Origin: Rhodocyclaceae bacterium UBA1310
Lineage (GTDB): Bacteria > Pseudomonadota > Gammaproteobacteria > Burkholderiales > Rhodocyclaceae
DNA: 21,704 nt
Assembly (NCBI GenBank): GCA_002307175.1
Contig: DBTS01000147.1
Span: forward strand, 1 to 21,704
Reading direction: 5' to 3'
A program made the translations under genes and the position numbers. Under the pieces are notes generated by a model. It did not search any database, was not told the origin of the DNA, and saw only the letters and a program-made list of their open reading frames with translations. Shown here one piece after another: positions 14,461 to 21,704 of this stretch (within the stretch, counting starts at the first letter, position 1; each line of letters begins with the position of its first letter).

Positions 14461-15172
14461 GCGTCCCATTGCCATTTTCCAGTTCAGTCCCAATGTGGAG
14501 CCGGGCTATTTCGCCAGCTTCCTCGAAGCCCGCAACCTGCCCTTCACCCTGTTCAGAATAGATGAGGGAACCCCTGTTCCTACGGCACCTACGGGTTTCT
14601 CCGGAATCTGCCTGATGGGTGGGGTGATGAGTGTTAACGACCCCTTGCCCTGGATTCCACAGATCCTTGAGTTGATCCGGCAGGCAGTGGCGGCAGATAT
14701 TCCGGTGATTGGTCATTGCCTGGGTGGGCAATTGCTCTCCAGAGCCCTGGGCGGCGTGGTGACCCGCAACCGCGTGGCCGAGATCGGCTGGGGGAAACTC
14801 AGCGTGACAGACTCCGCCGTGCAGCTCGGCTGGCTCGATTCCACAGAGGGATTCCCGGCCTTCCACTGGCACCACGACACATTTTCGCTGCCTGAAAAGG
14901 CCATACCCCTGATGTCCAGCGCCCACTGCCAGAATCAGGCTTTTGCGCTCGGCCCGCATCTGGGCATGCAATGCCATGTGGAGATGACCGAGGCGCTGAT
15001 CCGCACGTGGAACAAGGAATGGGCAGAGGAGACCGCCTCTGCGGAGACGCTGCAGCCGTCAGTCCAGCCTTCCGCCCGGCAGCTGGCCGAACTCGGCGAG
15101 AACCTGCCACACATGCGCGCCATGGCTCACCGCCTGTATGAACGCTGGCTGGAGAATGTGCGCAAGGCGTGA
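14459..15172 (+). CDS. Class I glutamine amidotransferase (GATase1-like)
   Basis: A 237-residue protein with a GATase1 fold. The nucleophile elbow is VIGHCLGGQLL (C87) and the partner residues are H173 and E175 in QCHVEM. This type resembles GuaA-like and YfeJ/YmjE-like stand-alone amidotransferases, which may deamidate glutamine or a gamma-glutamyl compound. Substrate cannot be deduced, and no acceptor domain is fused or adjacent. The last 40 residues are a charged extension rich in glutamate, with RAMAHRLYERWLENVR. The ATG at 14459 gives MRPIAIFQFSPNVEPGY and is the only good start; a longer frame through the protease gene is an antisense artefact. Confidence 0.9.
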   Translation: MRPIAIFQFSPNVEPGYFASFLEARNLPFTLFRIDEGTPVPTAPTGFSGICLMGGVMSVNDPLPWIPQILELIRQAVAADIPVIGHCLGGQLLSRALGGVVTRNRVAEIGWGKLSVTDSAVQLGWLDSTEGFPAFHWHHDTFSLPEKAIPLMSSAHCQNQAFALGPHLGMQCHVEMTEALIRTWNKEWAEETASAETLQPSVQPSARQLAELGENLPHMRAMAHRLYERWLENVRKA

Positions 15173-15176
15173 CAAG

Positions 15177-15195
15177 CAGGTATCCTTGACACCTG
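15177..15195 (+). promoter_or_regulatory. Inverted repeat and -35-like TTGACA after the amidotransferase gene
   Basis: TTGACA at 15186-15191 is a consensus -35 hexamer and lies within the dyad CAGGT-N9-ACCTG. Two CTGTAGC copies follow at 15204-15210 and 15222-15228, 18 bp apart. I cannot find a good -10 at 16-18 bp spacing, so the promoter is provisional. It would serve the OmpA-like/pbpC pair. Confidence 0.35.
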
Positions 15196-15303
15196 TTTAC
15201 GATCTGTAGCGAGTGACTGACCTGTAGCAACAACGCAGCCCATGCAACCGGATCGCAGCCGGATTCCGACAAATTGCCTGAAGCTTGGCGAAAAGGTCTC
15301 TTC

Positions 15304-15768
15304 ATGCCTAAAAAACATTATCGCGGCGCCGCCAGCCTGCTGGCAGGTGCCTGCATCACCATCGGCCTGCTTGGCGCAGTCGGCCTGAATATCCGCGCAA
15401 GTTTGCTGCGCCCCTTGCCCGTGCACTACAGCAACGAGGTGCCGGAGCCGGAGGGCGAGCCGCTGGCGCGCATCTACTTCGAGATCAGCAGTGCAGAGCT
15501 GCCCGCCGAGGCGGGTGGCCCGATTCAGACCGTGAAGGAAAAGTCCGAAGCGTCGCCGCACGACATTGTGCTGATTTCCGGCTATCACGATCCCTCCGGC
15601 AATCCGGAGCAGAACGCGGCACTCGCGATGCAGCGCGCACTCGCCGCCAAGGCGGCACTGGTTGCAGCCGGCGTACCGCTGGAACGCATCCGGGTGCGCA
15701 AGCCGGAAGTGATTCCGGGAGACGCCGATCTGCAGGAAGCCCGCCGCGTGGATATCCGCGTTCAATAA
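15304..15768 (+). CDS. Membrane-anchored OmpA-like (peptidoglycan-binding fold) protein
   Basis: A 154-residue protein with a short cytoplasmic start, one transmembrane anchor at about residues 9-30 (GAASLLAGACITIGLLGAVG) and a periplasmic OmpA-C-like domain. Family landmarks are IYFEISSAELP, VLISGYHDPSGN (the aspartate used by OmpA to hold diaminopimelate), NAALAMQRALAAKAAL (with the paired arginine) and the closing ARRVDIRV. Similar domains are also found attached to cytochrome oxidase components in some betaproteobacteria, so a peptidoglycan role is likely but not proven. The ATG at 15304 fits the anchor; the TTG at 15274 is unneeded. pbpC starts 17 bp later, suggesting an operon. Confidence 0.85.
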   Translation: MPKKHYRGAASLLAGACITIGLLGAVGLNIRASLLRPLPVHYSNEVPEPEGEPLARIYFEISSAELPAEAGGPIQTVKEKSEASPHDIVLISGYHDPSGNPEQNAALAMQRALAAKAALVAAGVPLERIRVRKPEVIPGDADLQEARRVDIRVQ

Positions 15769-15784
15769 AACCCGGGCCATTTCA

Positions 15785-18169
15785 GTGCCGTCACTGCCAC
15801 GCGCCATCGGTTTGCTGAGGCAATTCCTCTCGCGTCACGCCCGCGTTGCAGTTTCCTGGCTGCGCTGCCATCCGGTGCGTGGCGGGTTCGCCATGGCACT
15901 CACGCTGCTGCTGGTTCTCGATGCCTGTTTTCCACCGCCGATTCCGCGCGATGAGGCCGGGCTGGTCGTGGTGGCAGCAGACGGCTCACCGCTACGCAGC
16001 TGGCCGAGTGCGGATGGCGTATGGCGTTATCCGGTCAAACCGGAACAGGTTTCGCCACTCTATATCGAGGCGCTCCTCACCTACGAGGACCGCTGGTTCT
16101 ACTACCACCCTGGCGTCAATCCGGCAGCTCTTCTCCGTGCAGCCTTCCAGTGGGTACGCCATGGACATATCATCTCGGGCGGCTCGACGCTGACGATGCA
16201 GGTGGCGCGCATCATTGATCCGCCCGGGCGCTCCATCGGTGGCAAGCTGCGCCAGATCCTGCGCGCCATGCAGCTTGAGGCAAGGCTCTCGAAACGGGAA
16301 ATCCTCACCCTGTATCTGAACCATGCTCCCATGGGCGGCATCGTACAGGGCGTGGAGATGGCCAGCCGCATGTATCTCGGCAAACCTTCTGCGAATCTGA
16401 CCAAATCCGAGGCCGCGTTGCTGGTGGTGCTGCCACAATCGCCCTCACTCCTGCGCCCGGACCGTGCTGCGCCACGCGCCCAGCTGGCCCGCGACAAGGT
16501 GCTGCTGCGCATGGCGGCACTGGGCGTGTGGGGCCCGGTGTCGGTGGAGGATGCGCGCCAGGAACAGGTGGGGGTGAATCCGCTGATCCCGCAATGGCTC
16601 GCCCCTCTGGCAGCCGAAAGACTGCGCCAGCAGGCGCGCCTGCAGCCACGCAGCAAACAGTTGAGTGTGGTGCGCTCGACTATCAATCCGGAAGTTCAGA
16701 GCACGGTGGAACGCATGCTTGCGGATCGCATCGACCAGCTTCCGCCCAAGGTTTCCCTGGCGGCCCTGGTGATGGAAACAGACAGCCTGGCGGTGCGTGC
16801 CTACGCGGGCTCGGCGGACTTCCGCGATGCCACGCGCTTTAGCCAGGTGGACATGGTGCGCGGCGTACGCTCGCCGGGCTCCACGCTGAAGCCTTTCCTG
16901 TACGGATTGGCGCTTGATGAAGGCTTGATCCATTCGGAAAGCCTGATGATCGATGCGCCACAGTCTTTTTCTGGCTATGAGCCGGGCAATTTCCAGGCGA
17001 ACTTCTCCGGCCCGGTGAGTGTTTCAGCAGCACTCCAGCGCTCCCTGAATGTACCCGCTGTCGACCTCCTCGACCGTATCGGGCCACGCCGCTTTGCCAC
17101 CCAGTTGCGCAGCGGCGGCTTGCGCCTGCGCCTGCCCAAGGGGGCGGACCCGAATCTCTCGATCATCCTCGGCGGGGCCGGCACCACGCTGGAGGAACTG
17201 GTGGGAGCCTTTCGCACCCTGGGGGCTGGTGGCATGAGTGGCACCCCACGCCTGGAGCCGGATGCTCCACGCAATGAAAACCGCATGATGAGCGAAGGTG
17301 CGGCCTTCATCATTCGCGACATTCTTGAAGGCGGTGGGCATCCAGATCGCCCTTTCCTGGAAGACAACCGGCGGATCGCCTGGAAGACCGGCACGAGTTT
17401 CGGTTTCCGCGATGCGTGGGCAATCGGTGTCGTGGATGGTTACACGGTTGGCGTGTGGGTGGGGCGGCCGGACGGCACACCGAACCCGGGATTCTTCGGT
17501 GCCAACGTTGCCGCCCCGCTGCTGCATGACATCATCGCGGCATTACCTCCGGGGCGCGCAATAGCACGCCAGCGCCCTGCCAGCGTAAGCAGTGCGCTCA
17601 TCTGCTGGCCGCTGGGCACAGCAGTGGAGGCCACACCGGCAGACTTGTGCGCTGAGAAACGTACGGCCTGGACGCTCAATGGCGCAATCCCACCGACACT
17701 CCCGGATCGCGCCAGCGAACGCAGCCTGCGTGAAACGGTGTGGGTGGATCCGGCCAGCGGCCTGCGCACGACGCCCGCCTGTACGCCAGGGGCGCAGCAA
17801 CATGAAATTGCCCGCTGGCCGACGTATCTTCACCCGTGGCTGAGCGCCACGGAACTGGCCGCCGAGAACAACTGGAAAGCAGGTTGCCAGCAGCGCAGCG
17901 CCGATCAGCAGGACAGCATCAAACTGCAGGGAATCACTGAGGATACACAGATCCGCCCAGCCCCTGGCGGGCACGAAGCGGTGCTGGATCTGCGTGCCGC
18001 AGGCGGCACGGGGCAACTTTACTGGCTGCTCGACGGCAAGCAGGTAGCTCACGGTGAAGCCGGCAAATCACAACGCATCACCCTGCACGACAATGGCACG
18101 CACAGCGTGACGGTGATGGACGATCAGGGCGGCTATGCCAGCGCCCGTTTCTCGGTCAGAGGTTTTTAA
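15785..18169 (+). CDS. pbpC: Penicillin-binding protein 1C
   Basis: A 794-residue bifunctional class A penicillin-binding protein of usual PBP1C length. A cytoplasmic start and one anchor (about 37-55) precede the GT51 glycosyltransferase with YEDRWFYYHPGVNP (catalytic E101) and GGSTLTMQVARI. The transpeptidase has SPGSTLKPF (S366, K369), SLN (420-422) and KTGTS (from K534), so all catalytic residues are intact. A C-terminal beta-sandwich (BiPBP_C), about 710-794, follows. It polymerises and cross-links peptidoglycan, although PBP1C of E. coli is of minor importance. The GTG at 15785 has no clear ribosome binding site but gives the expected N-terminus. An adjacent yfhM-type alpha-2-macroglobulin gene, common next to pbpC, is absent here. 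Confidence 0.95.
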   Translation: MPSLPRAIGLLRQFLSRHARVAVSWLRCHPVRGGFAMALTLLLVLDACFPPPIPRDEAGLVVVAADGSPLRSWPSADGVWRYPVKPEQVSPLYIEALLTYEDRWFYYHPGVNPAALLRAAFQWVRHGHIISGGSTLTMQVARIIDPPGRSIGGKLRQILRAMQLEARLSKREILTLYLNHAPMGGIVQGVEMASRMYLGKPSANLTKSEAALLVVLPQSPSLLRPDRAAPRAQLARDKVLLRMAALGVWGPVSVEDARQEQVGVNPLIPQWLAPLAAERLRQQARLQPRSKQLSVVRSTINPEVQSTVERMLADRIDQLPPKVSLAALVMETDSLAVRAYAGSADFRDATRFSQVDMVRGVRSPGSTLKPFLYGLALDEGLIHSESLMIDAPQSFSGYEPGNFQANFSGPVSVSAALQRSLNVPAVDLLDRIGPRRFATQLRSGGLRLRLPKGADPNLSIILGGAGTTLEELVGAFRTLGAGGMSGTPRLEPDAPRNENRMMSEGAAFIIRDILEGGGHPDRPFLEDNRRIAWKTGTSFGFRDAWAIGVVDGYTVGVWVGRPDGTPNPGFFGANVAAPLLHDIIAALPPGRAIARQRPASVSSALICWPLGTAVEATPADLCAEKRTAWTLNGAIPPTLPDRASERSLRETVWVDPASGLRTTPACTPGAQQHEIARWPTYLHPWLSATELAAENNWKAGCQQRSADQQDSIKLQGITEDTQIRPAPGGHEAVLDLRAAGGTGQLYWLLDGKQVAHGEAGKSQRITLHDNGTHSVTVMDDQGGYASARFSVRGF

Positions 18170-18179
18170 CCCTCTGACC
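18154..18179. repeat. 9-bp inverted repeat spanning the pbpC stop
   Basis: GGTCAGAGG and CCTCTGACC flank the TTTTTAAC loop, so the pbpC stop codon (18167-18169) lies in the loop. No U-tract follows. It could protect the mRNA 3' end or be a weak terminator before the convergent hydrolase gene. Confidence 0.45.
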
Positions 18180-18226
18180 CCACTCACGATCTGCAGCAAG
18201 ATGCCCTGATTCGTGCGGACTGATTC

Positions 18227-19777
18227 TCAGCGCATGCCCAACGAGGCAGAAGCCTGCTGGGGCACAGGCCGCCGCAGGAACTGCGCCATCTGGTGGCCGG
18301 CCTCGTCACTGGGGATGGGGCGCCCATCGTGGTAGAGCAAGGCAATCGACAGCGGCCCCTCGCCGAGGGATTTCTGCGCCAGATCGTCCGGACTGATGGT
18401 TGCCCGCCCCAGCATGCGTGAAGTGGGCCACTGCACGTCGCCGTACACCAGATAGACGAGTTTCGAGCAGAAGATCCGGTCTGTGCTTTCGACATTGAAA
18501 TTGAAGTCGTAAGGCTTGCCGAGATGGCTAAGTGACTGGATGATGACATTCGCACGCTCTTCGCGTGACAGACCCGTGTGATGCAGCACGGCCAGATCAT
18601 CCACATTCAGGAAGTGCTGTGCGGTATTGAGTTCGACGCCCGGCCGCAGCGCTTCAACCACCTCGTGCCCGGCGCGGATCTGCTCCTGATACGGACGCAC
18701 CTGCGGATGATCCCAGATGCCCAACCCGCGCAGCTCAGCTTCGTTGCCGACCCAGATGGCGGCATGCCCCCAGTGACCGGGAATAAAGGTATCCGTCAGG
18801 CGGAAAGGGGTTTTCTCCAACAGGATGTCGCCAGCCTGCGCATTGTGCAGCAGTTCGCCTTCCACATCGCGGCGCCCATAGAGCTTGCCATGACGCGTTT
18901 CCACCAGGCCTACGGCATTGCCGAAAAGCATGCTGGAAAGATAGGTGCTGGTGCGCCCACCGCCTTTGAGTGAATCCAGGGTGACCAGACTGAAGAGTTC
19001 TACATTGCGCGCCACATAATGCAGGGGCGCCATCGAGCGCACGCTGGCCAGGGACGGGCTCTGCTCAATCAGCTGGGCCACGTAGAGGCTCCCCTGAAGA
19101 CTGGTATCGAGGGATTTGCGGCCACTGCGTTCGTACCACGCGATGGCACGGCGGGCGCGCCGCCGGTTCTCCGCCGAAGTGAAGGATTCGGCAATCGCAT
19201 TGAGCTCGCCGGCGCGCCGGGCACTCAGGTTGTCGCTACGGTTAAGCTGGGTGCGCAAGGCACCGTTTTCCAGATACAGGGAAATTGCGGTACGGTAATT
19301 GTCATACAGCAGCAAACCGGCAGCCAGGGACATGCTGATTCCGGTGGCTCGCAAGCTCGCATCCTGGCGGTCGGCAGGCAGATCTTCGCTCAGCCAGCAT
19401 TCATGCTCCTGGGCCACGCGCCAGAGTTCGGCCCTTTGCGCGAGCAGTGCAGCAGCGCCCTCGTTGAGGGTCTGCATGTCGCGCCCGGAGAGTGGCTCGC
19501 CACGCTCCAGCTTGGCTTGCAGTGTGGCATACAGGGCAATCGCCTGTGAGCGCATGGTCAGTGATTCTTCGGCAAGCTGGGTGAAGGCATTCAGCTCCAG
19601 TTCCATCGCGGTGCGCCGCGCAGGCGCCTCGGCGGCCCCATGGATATCACGCAGATGCGCGCGACATTCTTCCGTGGCATCCGGCTGAGCCCAGGCTGCC
19701 GTTGTCATGCACGGCAACATTCCTGACAGCAGCAGGCCCGCTCCCAGAAGGGAAACACAGGATCTGATTCGACGCAT
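18227..19777 (-). CDS. Periplasmic YiiX/YebB-like NlpC/P60-fold cysteine hydrolase
   Basis: A 516-residue exported protein. The N-terminal signal peptide ends near AAWA-QP. Residues about 30-290 are mainly helical and charged, with no recognised domain. The C-terminal part, from about 310, resembles YiiX/YebB (permuted papain-like NlpC/P60): GDILLEKTPFRLTDTFIPG, then HWGHAAIWVG (H335, H338) and RIFCSKLVYLVY (C437). This supplies the Cys/His pair expected for an amidase or peptidase acting on peptidoglycan or an acyl substrate. E. coli YiiX is only about 200 residues, so the helical N-terminal half is unusual. The ATG at 19777 is selected because AAGGTGG lies 5 nt upstream; GTG 19786 overlaps that site. 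It is convergent with pbpC. Confidence 0.85.
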   Translation of the reverse strand: MRRIRSCVSLLGAGLLLSGMLPCMTTAAWAQPDATEECRAHLRDIHGAAEAPARRTAMELELNAFTQLAEESLTMRSQAIALYATLQAKLERGEPLSGRDMQTLNEGAAALLAQRAELWRVAQEHECWLSEDLPADRQDASLRATGISMSLAAGLLLYDNYRTAISLYLENGALRTQLNRSDNLSARRAGELNAIAESFTSAENRRRARRAIAWYERSGRKSLDTSLQGSLYVAQLIEQSPSLASVRSMAPLHYVARNVELFSLVTLDSLKGGGRTSTYLSSMLFGNAVGLVETRHGKLYGRRDVEGELLHNAQAGDILLEKTPFRLTDTFIPGHWGHAAIWVGNEAELRGLGIWDHPQVRPYQEQIRAGHEVVEALRPGVELNTAQHFLNVDDLAVLHHTGLSREERANVIIQSLSHLGKPYDFNFNVESTDRIFCSKLVYLVYGDVQWPTSRMLGRATISPDDLAQKSLGEGPLSIALLYHDGRPIPSDEAGHQMAQFLRRPVPQQASASLGMR

Positions 19778-19819
19778 CGCCACCACCTTGCAAGCTGTGA
19801 GTCTCTGACTCGACCATAC

Positions 19820-19847
19820 AAAAAAAGGCGCCCGAGAGCGCCTTTTT
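19820..19847 (-). terminator. Intrinsic terminator of pnp
   Basis: A7-GGCGC-CCGAGA-GCGCC-T5 forms a stem extended by A/T pairing. Read on the minus strand it ends in seven T, 16 bp after the pnp stop. The five T on the plus strand suggest it may also stop transcription from the other side. Confidence 0.92.
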
Positions 19848-19862
19848 CAGAACTACCAGAAC

Positions 19863-21704
19863 TTATTCCGCTGCGGGCGCCGGAGCGGCCGGGGCAGCAG
19901 GTGCTTCTTCGTTCAGAAGCGCCTTCATCGACAGCTTGACGCGACCCTTTTCGTCGGTTTCGAGAACCTTGACGCGAACGGTCTGGCCTTCCTTGAGGTA
20001 GTCGCCAACGTTGTTGACGCGTTCCTTGGCGATCTGCGAGACGTGCAGCAGACCATCGCGGCCCGGCATGATGCTGACAATGGCGCCGAAGTCCAGAATG
20101 CGCACAACCTGGCCTTCGTAGATCTTGCCCACTTCGACTTCGGCAGTGATCTCGTCGATGCGGCGGCGGGCTTCATCAGCCTTGGCCTGATCGTTGGAAG
20201 AGATGGTCACGGTGCCGTCATCCTGGATGTCGATCACGCAGCCGGTTTCTTCGGTCAGCGCACGAATCACGGCGCCGCCCTTGCCGATCACGTCACGGAT
20301 CTTTTCCGGATTGATCTTGAAGGAGAACATGCGCGGAGCGAACTCGGAGAGCGTGCTCGGCTGGCTGAGGGACTGCTCCATCAGGCCGAGAATGTGCATG
20401 CGGCCTTCCTTGGCCTGATCCAGCGCCTTGTTCATGATGGCCGGGGAGATCGAATCGATCTTCAGGTCCATCTGCAGGGCGGTGACGCCATTGCGCGTAC
20501 CGGCAACCTTGAAGTCCATATCGCCGAGGTGATCTTCATCACCCAGGATGTCGGTCAGCACGGCGAAACGGCCACCGTCCTTGATCAGACCCATGGCGAT
20601 ACCGGCAACCGGTTCCTTCAGCGGCACGCCGGCATCCATCAGCGACAGGGAGCCGCCACAGACAGAAGCCATCGAGGACGAACCGTTGGATTCCATGATT
20701 TCGGAAACGACACGGATCGTGTAGCCGAATTCCTTCGAATCGGGCAGCACGGCAGCCAGGGCACGCTTGGCCAGACGCCCGTGACCGATTTCGCGGCGCT
20801 TGGGCGAACCGACACGGCCGGTTTCACCGGTCGAGTACGGGGGGAAGTTGTAATGGAGCATGTAGTGCTCCTTGTACTCACCCGTGATGGCGTCGATGAT
20901 CTGCTCATCGCGGCCGGTACCCAGCGTGGTAACCACCAGTGCCTGGGTTTCGCCACGCGTGAAGAGAGCCGAACCATGGGTACGCGGCAGCACACCAGTA
21001 CGGATGGTGATCGGACGCACAGTGCGTGTATCACGCCCGTCGATACGCGGTTCACCAGCCAGAATGCGGTTACGCACGATGGCGGATTCCAGCCCGAAGA
21101 GGATGTCGCTGACTTCGTTGTCGGCCGGAGCACCTTCTTCGCCGGTCACCAGAGCAGCCTTGGCCTTTTTGCTGATTACCTTCAGGGCGTCAGTGCGGGC
21201 AGACTTGGAGGTGATGCGGAAAGCAGCTTCCAGATCAGCCTGGGCGATTTCCGTGACACGGGCGATCAGGGCTTCGTTCTTGGCAGGAGCCTGCCAATCC
21301 CATTCGGGCTTGCCAGCCAGTTCCACGAGTTCATTGATGGCCTGGATAGCGGCCTGGATCTGCTGGTGACCGAACACGACGGCGCCAAGCATGACATCTT
21401 CAGGCAGCTGCTGGGCTTCGGATTCCACCATCAGCACGCCGACTTCGGTACCGGCCACAACCAGATCCATCTGGCTCTGATCCAGCTGGGTGCTGGTCGG
21501 GTTCAGGATGTACTGACCATCGATGTAACCCACGCGGGCAGCGCCGATCGGGCCATTGAAGGGCACGCCGGAAATGGCCAGGGCGGCAGAGGCGGCAAGC
21601 ATCGCGGGAATGTCACCATCGACTTCCGGATTCTGCGACAGCACGGTGGCAACCACCTGCACTTCGTTGTAGAAACCATCCGGGAACAGCGGGCGGATCG
21701 GGCG
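19863..21704 (-). CDS. pnp: Polynucleotide phosphorylase, 5' end outside the window
   Basis: 613 residues are visible; the reading frame is open to the right window edge, so about 90 N-terminal residues of a roughly 700-residue enzyme are missing. PNPase degrades RNA 3'-5' by phosphorolysis and works in the degradosome. Seen here are the rest of the first RNase PH domain (LFPDGFYNEV, SGVPFNGPIGAARVGY), the helical linker, the second RNase PH domain with the catalytic region GDMDFKVAGT, a KH domain with IGKGG (474-477 in visible numbering), an S1 domain (about 524-597) with GRDGLLHVSQIA, and an alanine/proline tail. The terminator follows directly. The usual upstream partner rpsO would lie outside to the right. 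Confidence 0.97.
   Translation of the reverse strand, partial: RPIRPLFPDGFYNEVQVVATVLSQNPEVDGDIPAMLAASAALAISGVPFNGPIGAARVGYIDGQYILNPTSTQLDQSQMDLVVAGTEVGVLMVESEAQQLPEDVMLGAVVFGHQQIQAAIQAINELVELAGKPEWDWQAPAKNEALIARVTEIAQADLEAAFRITSKSARTDALKVISKKAKAALVTGEEGAPADNEVSDILFGLESAIVRNRILAGEPRIDGRDTRTVRPITIRTGVLPRTHGSALFTRGETQALVVTTLGTGRDEQIIDAITGEYKEHYMLHYNFPPYSTGETGRVGSPKRREIGHGRLAKRALAAVLPDSKEFGYTIRVVSEIMESNGSSSMASVCGGSLSLMDAGVPLKEPVAGIAMGLIKDGGRFAVLTDILGDEDHLGDMDFKVAGTRNGVTALQMDLKIDSISPAIMNKALDQAKEGRMHILGLMEQSLSQPSTLSEFAPRMFSFKINPEKIRDVIGKGGAVIRALTEETGCVIDIQDDGTVTISSNDQAKADEARRRIDEITAEVEVGKIYEGQVVRILDFGAIVSIMPGRDGLLHVSQIAKERVNNVGDYLKEGQTVRVKVLETDEKGRVKLSMKALLNEEAPAAPAAPAPAAE

Overview
The window reads as a dense, GC-rich stretch of a betaproteobacterial chromosome (Burkholderiales, Neisseriales or Rhodocyclales relatives). 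This rests on the family mix and gene order: darP(yjgA)-mog divergent from pmbA, a stand-alone CbiB-like protein next to a CoA pyrophosphatase Nudix gene, and a TIGR02281-type aspartic protease. I cannot name the genus. There is no tRNA, rRNA, CRISPR array, insertion sequence or phage gene, and no intergenic gap reaches 300 bp.

Layout. (1) 1-5696 is an acetate-uptake block. A LysR-type regulator on the minus strand faces an apparent operon on the plus strand: DUF485 membrane protein, ActP-type cation/acetate symporter, a cNMP/CBS/DUF294 nucleotidyltransferase-like protein, and a DEDDh exonuclease. The divergent promoter region holds three perfect inverted repeats. (2) 5829-9000 is housekeeping: a YgjV-family membrane protein converging exactly on mog (molybdopterin adenylyltransferase), which overlaps darP (ribosome maturation). 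These diverge from pmbA/tldE across a palindromic -10 region. (3) 9086-12129 holds a Tat-exported DctP solute-binding protein with no visible membrane partner and a strong terminator, then a periplasmic TraB/GumN protein divergent from miaA. (4) 12126-14460 is a minus-strand group: secreted retropepsin-like protease, Nudix CoA pyrophosphatase and CbiB-like membrane protein. (5) 14459-18169, plus strand: glutamine amidotransferase, membrane-anchored OmpA-like protein and penicillin-binding protein 1C. (6) 18227-21704, minus strand: a large periplasmic YiiX/NlpC-P60-like cysteine hydrolase and the 3' part of pnp, separated by a bidirectional-looking terminator.

The least explained system is the DUF485-ActP-DUF294-exonuclease block. 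A transporter, a ligand-sensing protein with an intact nucleotidyltransferase signature and an intact DEDDh nuclease are joined by overlapping start and stop codons. The cell-envelope genes at the right (OmpA-like anchor, PBP1C, YiiX-like hydrolase) are a second cluster where function is only partly known. Most other genes are ordinary housekeeping genes.
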